A stretch of DNA of 64,000 nt, taken from the NCBI RefSeq assembly GCF_037975245.1, contig NC_092580.1, forward strand, positions 9,461,001 to 9,525,000. Direction: 5' to 3'. A model generated the notes under the pieces. The model worked only from the letters and a program-made list of their open reading frames with translations, had not been told where the DNA came from and did not search any database. The stretch is from Apostichopus japonicus (Eukaryota > Echinodermata > Holothuroidea > Aspidochirotida > Stichopodidae). A program made the position numbers and the translations under genes. Position 1 is the first letter of the stretch. Each line of letters begins with the position of its first letter. This document shows positions 55,985 to 64,000 of the stretch, piece by piece.

Positions 55985-58520
55985 ATAACGAAAAATTGAA
56001 CTTACGATACGGATTAATCGAATCTGCGGTACCGACAAATCGAAAATGCGGTACCGATTAATCAAATGTGCGATACCGATTAATCGAATTTGCGATTCCG
56101 ATAAATCGACCGTGCGATACCGATTAATCAAATTGCGATATCGATAAATCGAATGAGCGGTACCGATAAATCGAATGTGTGGTACCGAAAAATCGAATGT
56201 GCGATAACGATAAATCGAAAGTGCAATACCGATAAATCGTATTTACGATACCGATAAATCAAATGTGCAATACCGATAAATCGATTGTGCGGGACCGATA
56301 AATCGAAAGTGCGGTACCGATAAATGGAACGTGCGATACCGGTTAATTAAATGTGCCGTATACCGATAAATCGATTCTGCGGTACAGATAAATCGATTGT
56401 GCGGTACCGATCAATCGAACGGGCGATACCGATTAATAGAATATGCGGTACCGATAAATCATATGTGCAGTACTGATAAATCGATTGTGCGGTACCGATA
56501 AATAGGATGTGCAGTACTGATAAATCGATTGTGCAGTACCGATAAATCGAATTTACGATACCGATAAATCTAATAGGGTACCGATAAATTGATTGTGCGG
56601 GACCGATAAATCGAAAGTGCGGTACCGATAAATCGAACGTTCGATACCGATAAATCGATTATGCAATACCGATAAATCGATTGTGCGGTACCGATAAATC
56701 GATTGTGCGGGACCGATAAATCGAATGTGCGAGACCGATAAATCGATTGTGCGGTACCGATAAATCGAATGTACGATACCGATAAATCGAATGTGCGATA
56801 CCGATAAATCGAATATACGATACCGATTAATCGAATGTGCGGTACCGATAAATCAAAAGTGCGGTACCGATAAATCGAACGTGCGATACCGATTAATCGA
56901 ATGTGCGATACCGATAAATCAAATGTGCGGTACCGATAAATCGGATGTGCGGTACCGATAAATCGAATGTGCGGTACCGATAAATCGAATGTGCGATACC
57001 GATAAATCGAAAGTGTAATACCGATAGATCGAATTTACGATACCGATAATCGAATGTGCGTTACCGATATATCGATTGTGCGGGACCGATAAATTAAGTG
57101 CGGTACCGATAAATCGAACGTGCTATACCGATAAATCGAATATGCGGAACCGATTAATCGATTGTGCAATACCGATAAATCGAAAGTGCAATACCGATAA
57201 ATCGAATTTACGATACCGATAAATCGAATGTGCGGTACCGATAAATCGATTGTGCGGGACCGATAAATCGAATGTGCGAGACCGATTAATCGATTGTTCG
57301 GTACCGAAAAATCGAAAGTGCGGTACCGATAACAAGTGAATGTGCGGTACCGATCAATCGAATATGCGATACCGATCATTCGAATGTGCGGTACCGATAA
57401 ATAGAACGTGCAATACCGATCAATCGAATATAAGGTACCAATAAATCGATTGTGCGGTACCGATAAATCGAATGCGCGGGACCGATTAATCGATATTGCG
57501 GTACCGATAAATCGAACGTGCGGTACCGATAAATCGATTGTGCGGTACCCGATAAATCGAAAGTGTGGTACCGATAAATCGAACTGACGATACCGATAAA
57601 TCGATTGTGCAGGACCGATAAGTCGATCCTGCGGTACCGATAAATCGATTGTGCGGTACCGATCAATCGAAAGTGCGGTACCGATAAATCGAACGTGCGA
57701 TACCGATTAATTGAATATGCGGTACCGATAAATCGAATGTGCGATACCGATAAATCGAATTTACGATACCGATAAATCGAATGTGCGGTACCGATAAATC
57801 GAATGCGCGATACCGATAAATTAAACTTACCATACTGATAAATCGAAAGTGCGGTACCGATAAATGGAACGTGCGATACCGATAAATTGATATTGCAGTA
57901 CCGATAAATCGATCCTGCGGTACCGATAAATCGATTGTGCGGTACCGATCAATCGAAAGTGCGGTACCGTTAAATCGAACGTACGATACCGATTGATCGA
58001 ATAGGCGGTACCGATAATTCGGATGTGCGATACCGATAAATCGAATGTGCGGTACCGATGAATCGATTGTGCGGTACCGATAAATCGAACTTGCGAGACC
58101 CATTAATCGAATATGCGGTACCGATAAATCGAATGTGCGGTACCGATCAATAGATTGGGCGGTACCAATAGATCGAAAGTGCGGTACCGATAAATCGAAC
58201 ATGCGATACCGATTAATCGAATTGGGAAACGGATAAATCGAATGTGCGGTACCGATAAATCGAATGTGCGGTACCGATAAGTCGGATGTGCGGTACCGAT
58301 AAATCGAATGTGAGATAACGATAAATCGAAAGTGCAATACCGATAAATTGAATATACGATACCGATAAATTGAATATACGATACCGATAAATCAAATGCG
58401 GTACCGATAAATCGATTGTGCGGGACCGATAAATCGAATCCGCGATACCGATAAATTGAATTTACGATACCGATAAATCGAATGTGCGGTACCGATTAAT
58501 CGATTGTGCGTTACCGATTA
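55985..58520. repeat. Diverged satellite subfamily, block copy A
   Basis: The unit composition changes at the sequence GATAACGAAAAATTGAAC (about 55,984). GGGACC, CAATACC and TTTACGATACC variants become frequent, and irregular units appear: GCCGTATACCG near 56,355, AATAGGGTACCG near 56,572, AACAAGTGAATG near 57,330 and GGGAAACGG at 58,224. About 55,851-57,540 matches 59,191-60,880 at 3,340 bp. About 57,541-58,240 matches 63,079 onward at 5,538 bp, then 5,648 bp. Confidence 0.9.
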
Positions 58521-59322
58521 ATCGAATTTGCGGTACCGATAAATCGAATGTGTGATACCGATTAACAGAATGTGCTGTACCGATAAATCGAATGTGCGGT
58601 ACCGATAAATGGAATGTGCGATACCGATAAATCGAATGTGCGGTATTGATTAATCGATTGTGCGGTACCGATAAATCGAATGTGCGATAACAATAAATCG
58701 AATGTGCGGTACCGATAAATCGATTGTGCGGTACCGATCAATCGAATGTGCGGTACCGATTAATCGAATGTGCGGTATTGATAAATCGATTGTGCGGTAC
58801 CGATAAATCGATTGCGCGGTACCGATCAATCGAATGTGCCGTACCGATAAATCGAATGTGCGATACCGATTAATCGATATTGCGGTACCGATAAATCGAA
58901 TGTGCGATACCGATTAATCGAATGTGCGATATCGATATATCAAATGTGCGGTACCGATAAATCGAAGGTGCGGTACCGATAAATCGAATGTGCGGTACCG
59001 ATAAATCGAATGTGCGATACCGATAAATCGAATGTGCGATACCGATTAATCGAATGTGCGATATCGATATATCAAATGTGCGGTACCGATAAATCGAAGG
59101 TGCGGTACCGATAAATCGAATGTGCGGTACCGATAAATCGAATGTGCGATACCAATAAATGGAATGTGTGATACCGATAAATCGATTGTGCGGTACCGAT
59201 AAATCGATTGTGCGGTACCGATAAATCGAACGTGCGATACCGATAAATCAAATCTGCGGTACCGATTAATCGAACGTGTGATACCGATTAATCGAATGTG
59301 CGGTACCGATAAATCGAATGTG
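58521..59322. repeat. Common-type satellite segment between diverged blocks
   Basis: A copy of 55,080-55,600 and 55,851-55,983, placed between two blocks of the diverged subfamily. It contains the 132-bp local duplication (ATATCGATAT units at 58,929 and 59,061). This shows the duplicated unit included both the end of the common array and the start of the diverged one. Confidence 0.87.
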
Positions 59323-60880
59323 CGATAACGAAAAATTGAACTTACGATACGGATTAATCGAATCTGCGGTACCGACAAATCGAAAATGCGGTACCGATTA
59401 ATCAAATGTGCGATACCGATTAATCGAATTTGCGATTCCGATAAATCGACCGTGCGATACCGATTAATCAAATTGCGATATCGATAAATCGAATGAGCGG
59501 TACCGATAAATCGAATGTGTGGTACCGAAAAATCGAATGTGCGATAACGATATATCGAAAGTGCAATACCGATAAATCGTATTTACGATACCGATAAATC
59601 AAATGTGCAATACCGATAAATCGATTGTGCGGGACCGATAAATCGAAAGTGCGGTACCGATAAATGGAACGTGCGATACCGGTTAATTAAATGTGCCGTA
59701 TACCGATAAATCGATTCTGCGGTACAGATAAATCGATTGTGCGGTACCGATCAATCGAACGGGCGATACCGATTAATAGAATATGCGGTACCGATAAATC
59801 ATATGTGCAGTACTGATAAATCGATTGTGCGGTACCGATAAATAGGATGTGCAGTACTGATAAATCGATTGTGCAGTACCGATAAATCGAATTTACGATA
59901 CCGATAAATCTAATAGGGTACCGATAAATTGATTGTGCGGGACCGATAAATCGAAAGTGCGGTACCGATAAATCGAACGTTCGATACCGATAAATCGATT
60001 ATGCAATACCGATAAATCGATTGTGCGGTACCGATAAATCGATTGTGCGGGACCGATAAATCGAATGTGCGAGACCGATAAATCGATTGTGCGGTACCGA
60101 TAAATCGAATGTGCGATACCGATAAATCGAATGTGCGATACCGATAAATCGAATATACGATACCGATTAATCGAATGTGCGGTACCGATAAATCAAAAGT
60201 GCGGTACCGATAAATCGAACGTGCGATACCGATTAATCGAATGTGCGATACCGATAAATCGGATGTGCGGTACCGATAAATCGGATGTGCGGTACCGATA
60301 AATCGAATGTGCGGTACCGATAAATCGAATGTGCGATACCGATAAATCGAAAGTGTAATACCGATAGATCGAATTTACGATACCGATAATCGAATGTGCG
60401 TTACCGATATATCGATTGTGCGGGACCGATAAATTAAGTGCGGTACCGATAAATCGAACGTGCTATACCGATAAATCGAATATGCGGAACCGATTAATCG
60501 ATTGTGCAATACCGATAAATCGAAAGTGCAATACCGATAAATCGAATTTACGATACCGATAAATCGAATGTGCGGTACCGATAAATCGATTGTGCGGGAC
60601 CGATAAATCGAATGTGCGAGACCGATTAATCGATTGTGCGGTACCGAAAAATCGAAAGTGCGGTACCGATAACAAGTGAATGTGCGGTACCGATCAATCG
60701 AATATGCGATACCGATCATTCGAATGTGCGGTACCGATAAATAGAACGTGCAATACCGATCAATCGAATATAAGGTACCAATAAATCGATTGTGCGGTAC
60801 CGATAAATCGAATGCGCGGTACCGATTAATCGATATTGCTGTACCGATAAATCGAACGTGCGGTACCGATAAATCGATTG
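59323..60880. repeat. Diverged satellite subfamily, block copy B
   Basis: Matches copy A at an offset of 3,340 bp. I noticed about six to eight differences in about 1.6 kb, for example 56,212 versus 59,552, AAATGTG versus GGATGTG near 56,921/60,261, and GATTGTTCGG versus GATTGTGCGG near 57,296/60,636. The alignment stops at about 57,540/60,880. Confidence 0.9.
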
Positions 60881-61481
60881 TGCCGTACCGATAAATCGAA
60901 TGTGCGATACCGATAAATCGAATATACGATACCGATTAATCGAATGTGCGGTACCGATAAATCGAATGTGCGGTAACGATAAATCGAATGTGCGATACCG
61001 ATAAATAGAAAGTGTAATACCGATAATTCGAATTTACGATACCGATAATCGAATGTGCGGTACCGATAAATCGAATGCGCTATACCGATAAATTAAATTT
61101 ACGATACTGATAAATCGAAAGTGCGGTACCGATAAATGGAACGTGCGATACCCGATTAATGGAATATGCGGTACCGATAAATCGGATGTGCAGTACTGAT
61201 AAATCGAATGTACGGTACCGATAAATCGATTGTGCGGGACCGATAAATTGAAACCGCGGTACCCATAAATCGAACGTCCGATACCGATAAATCGAATATG
61301 CGGAACCGATAAATCGATTGTGCGGTACCGATAAATCGAATGTGCGAGACCAATTAATCGATATTGCGGTACCGATTAATGGAATGTGCGGTACCGATAA
61401 ATAGAAGGTGCGGTACCGATAAATCGAATACGCGATACCGATAAATTAAATTTACGATTCTGATAAATCGAATGTGCGGTA
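60881..61481. repeat. Diverged satellite units between blocks B and C
   Basis: Irregular units of the diverged subfamily with no long match at a constant offset. Short pieces resemble copy A around 56,760-57,050 and 57,800-57,870. It contains several of the least regular units in the window, such as CGTCCGATACC and GAAACCGCGG. No gene is seen. Confidence 0.82.
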
Positions 61482-64000
61482 CCGATTAATCGAATGTGCG
61501 GTACCGATAAATCGAATGTGCGATAACGAAAAATTGAACTTACGATACGGATTAATCGAATCTGCGGTACCGACAAATCGAAAATGCGGTACCGATTAAT
61601 CAAATGTGCGATACCGATTAATCGAATTTGCGATTCCGATAAATCGACCGTGCGATACCGATTAATCAAATTGCGATATCGATAAATCGAATGAGCGGTA
61701 CCGATAAATCGAATGTGTGGTACCGAAAAATCGAATGTGCGATAACGATAAATCGAAAGTGCAATACCGATAAATCGTATTTACGATACCGATAAATCAA
61801 ATGTGCAATACCGATAAATCGATTGTGCGGGACCGATAAATCGAAAGTGCGGTACCGATAAATGGAACGTGCGATACCGGTTAATTAAATGTGCCGTATA
61901 CCGATAAATCGATTCTGCGGTACAGATAAATCGATTGTGCGGTACCGATCAATCGAACGGGCGATACCGATTAATAGAATATGCGGTACCGATAAATCAT
62001 ATGTGCAGTACTGATAAATCGATTGTGCGGTACCGATAAATAGGATGTGCAGTACTGATAAATCGATTGTGCAGTACCGATAAATCGAATTTACGATACC
62101 GATAAATCTAATAGGGTACCGATAAATGGATTGTGCGGGACCGATAAATCGAAAGTGCGGTACCGATAAATCGAACGTTCGATACCGATAAATCGATTAT
62201 GCAATACCGATAAATCGATTGTGCGGTACCGATAAATCGATTGTGCGGGACCGATAAATCGAATGTGCGAGACCGATAAATCGATTGTGCGGTACCGATA
62301 AATCGAATGTGCGATACCGATAAATCGAATGTGCGATACCGATAAATCGAATATACGATACCGATTAATCGAATGTGCGGTACCGATAAATCAAAAGTGC
62401 GGTACCGATAAATCGAACGTGCGATACCGATTAATCGAATGTGCGATACCGATAAATCGGATGTGCGGTACCGATAAATCGGATGTGCGGTACCGATAAA
62501 TCGAATGTGCGGTACCGATAAATCGAATGTGCGATACCGATAAATCGAAAGTGTAATACCGATAGATCGAATTTACGATACCGATAATCGAATGTGCGTT
62601 ACCGATATATCGATTGTGCGGGACCGATAAATTAAGTGCGGTACCGATAAATCGAACGTGCTATACCGATAAATCGAATATGCGGAACCGATTAATCGAT
62701 TGTGCAATACCGATAAATCGAAAGTGCAATACCGATAAATCGAATTTACGATACCGATAAATCGAATGTGCGGTACCGATAAATCGATTGTGCGGGACCG
62801 ATAAATCGAATGTGCGAGACCGATTAATCGATTGTGCGGTACCGAAAAATCGAAAGTGCGGTACCGATAACAAGTGAATGTGCGGTACCGATCAATCGAA
62901 TATGCGATACCGATCATTCGAATGTGCGGTACCGATAAATAGAACGTGCAATACCGATCAATCGAATATAAGGTACCAATAAATCGATTGTGCGGTACCG
63001 ATAAATCGAATGCGCGGTACCGATTAATCGATATTGCGGTACCGATAAATCGAACGTGCGGTACCGATAAATCGATTGTGCGGTACCCGATAAATCGAAA
63101 GTGTGGTACCGATAAATCGAACTGACGATACCGATAAATCGATTGTGCAGGACCGATAAGTCGATCCTGCGGTACCGATAAATCGATTGTGCGGTACCGA
63201 TCAATCGAAAGTGCGGTACCGATAAATCGAACGTGCGATACCGATTAATTGAATATGCGGTACCGATAAATCGAATGTGCGATACCGATAAATCGAATTT
63301 ACGATACCGATAAATCGAATGTGCGGTACCGATAAATCGAATGCGCGATACCGATAAATTAAACTTACCATACTGATAAATCGAAAGTGCGGTACCGATA
63401 AATGGAACGTGCGATACCGATAAATTGATATTGCAGTACCGATAAATCGATCCTGCGGTACCGATAAATCGATTGTGCGGTAACGATCAATCGAAAGTGC
63501 GGTACCGTTAAATCGAACGTACGATACCGATTGATCGAATAGGCGGTACCGATAATTCGGATGTGCAGTACTGATAAATCGATTGTGTGGTACCGATCAA
63601 TCGAATGTGGGATACCCATTAATCGAATGTGCGGTACCGATAAATCGAATATGCGGTACCGATAAGTCGAATGTGCGATACCGATAAATCGAATGTGCGG
63701 TACCGATGAATCGATTGTGCGGTACCGATAAATCGAACGTGCGAGACCCATTAATCGATATTGCGATACCGATAAATCGAATGTGCGGTACCGATCAATA
63801 GATTGGGCGGTACCAATAGATCGAAAGTGCGGTACCGATAAATCGAACATGCGATACCGATTAATCGAATTGGGAAACGGATAAATCGAATGTGCGGTAC
63901 CGATAAGTCGAATGTGCGATACCGATAAATCGAATGTGCGGTACCGATGAATCGATTGTGCGGTACCGATAAATCGAACGTGCGAGACCCATTAATCGAT
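61482..64000. repeat. Diverged satellite subfamily, block copy C (cut by window end)
   Basis: Matches copy B at an offset of 2,198 bp up to about 63,078, then continues matching copy A at 5,538 bp, so it is the more complete version. It has five extra units (110 bp) around 63,560-63,670 relative to copy A. At the very end, 63,902-64,000 repeats 63,661-63,760 at 241 bp. A further duplication therefore continues beyond the window. Confidence 0.9.

Larger units (their letters stand above)
1..64000. repeat. 22-bp satellite DNA array (whole window)
   Basis: The sequence is a head-to-tail array of a 22-bp unit in constant orientation. Positions 1-10 are GTGCGGTACC and positions 11-22 are GATAAATCGAAT. 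The best conserved parts are TGCG (2-5), TACCGAT (7-13) and AATCGA (15-20). Most variation falls at position 6 (G or A), 14 (A, C, T, rarely G), 21 (A or T) and 22 (T, C or A). Most units are exactly 22 bp. Common exceptions are 21-mers lacking one C of the KpnI site (GGTACGATAAATCG) and a few 20-bp or fused units. No unrelated sequence interrupts the array and both edges are inside it. Such arrays are usually eukaryotic heterochromatin; the taxon is not determinable here. Confidence 0.99.

Noticed and set aside
1-64000. CRISPR array
   Set aside because: A 22-bp repeat with GC near 45% might suggest direct repeats, but there are no spacers. Units follow each other directly and there are no cas genes.
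1-64000. Telomeric repeat array
   Set aside because: The unit is 22 bp with balanced purines and pyrimidines and internal palindromes, and lacks the G-rich/C-rich strand bias of telomeric DNA. It does not resemble any telomere repeat I recognise.
1-64000. CENP-B box in the monomer
   Set aside because: The unit has no match to the conserved CENP-B box pattern (TTCG....A..CGGG). Only short TTCG and CGGT fragments occur on the minus strand, with the wrong spacing.
1-64000. GATA-factor binding sites (GATAA in most units)
   Set aside because: The motif is short, is preceded by C rather than A/T, and is present simply because the unit is repeated. It cannot be separated from chance.
1-64000. Minisatellite-coded silk- or antifreeze-like structural protein
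   Set aside because: Repeat proteins keep a unit length divisible by three so that one frame is preserved. Here the unit is 22 bp, and frame-breaking 21- and 20-bp units are tolerated throughout.

Overview
The whole 64,000-base window is one uninterrupted tandem satellite array. I found no protein-coding gene, RNA gene, transposon, CRISPR array or single-copy DNA in it. The basic unit is 22 bp. In plus-strand register its positions 1-10 read GTGCGGTACC and positions 11-22 read GATAAATCGAAT, giving roughly 2,900 units. Most units carry a KpnI site (GGTACC), and many carry a ClaI site (ATCGAT). Both window edges lie inside the array, so its true length and flanks are unknown.

A homogeneous array this long, with layered higher-order repeats, is typical of eukaryotic heterochromatin (centromeric, pericentromeric or subtelomeric). 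The species cannot be read from the sequence. The consensus keeps three CpGs per 22 bp at 45% GC. This fits a genome with little germline CpG methylation, such as many invertebrates or fungi, or very recent homogenisation. Both are inferences.

Above the 22-bp level the array is a mosaic of higher-order repeat (HOR) blocks. Within a block, copies are almost identical, while neighbouring 22-mers differ at several positions. From left to right the repeat offsets are: 990 bp (45 units; 1-3,580, with a larger 1,561-bp offset on top); 877 bp (4,870-6,630); a three-copy family at 7,082, 10,011 and 11,555, including a 1,544-bp tandem pair; 1,140 bp (14,315-16,600); 2,220 bp (16,851-20,930); 1,993 bp (25,480-29,243); 3,340/3,208 bp (30,405-36,950, with a 2,218-bp repeat overlapping it); 528 bp (39,661-40,540); 3,429/3,584 bp (40,700-45,980); 880 bp (about 49,900-51,450); 1,889 bp (51,480-55,220); and a 3,340/2,198-bp three-copy family (55,851-64,000). 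Stretches between blocks are shuffled units of the same satellite. Some segments recur 18-24 kb apart.

From about 55,985 the unit composition changes to a more diverged subfamily (GGGACC, CAATACC and TTTACGATACC variants). This subfamily has itself been copied in large blocks.

The long open reading frames on the minus strand are by-products of the repeat. Because 22 leaves remainder 1 when divided by 3, three units make one 66-bp, 22-residue cycle. The consensus minus strand has no stop codon, so all three minus frames give the same peptide. I do not call any of them genes.
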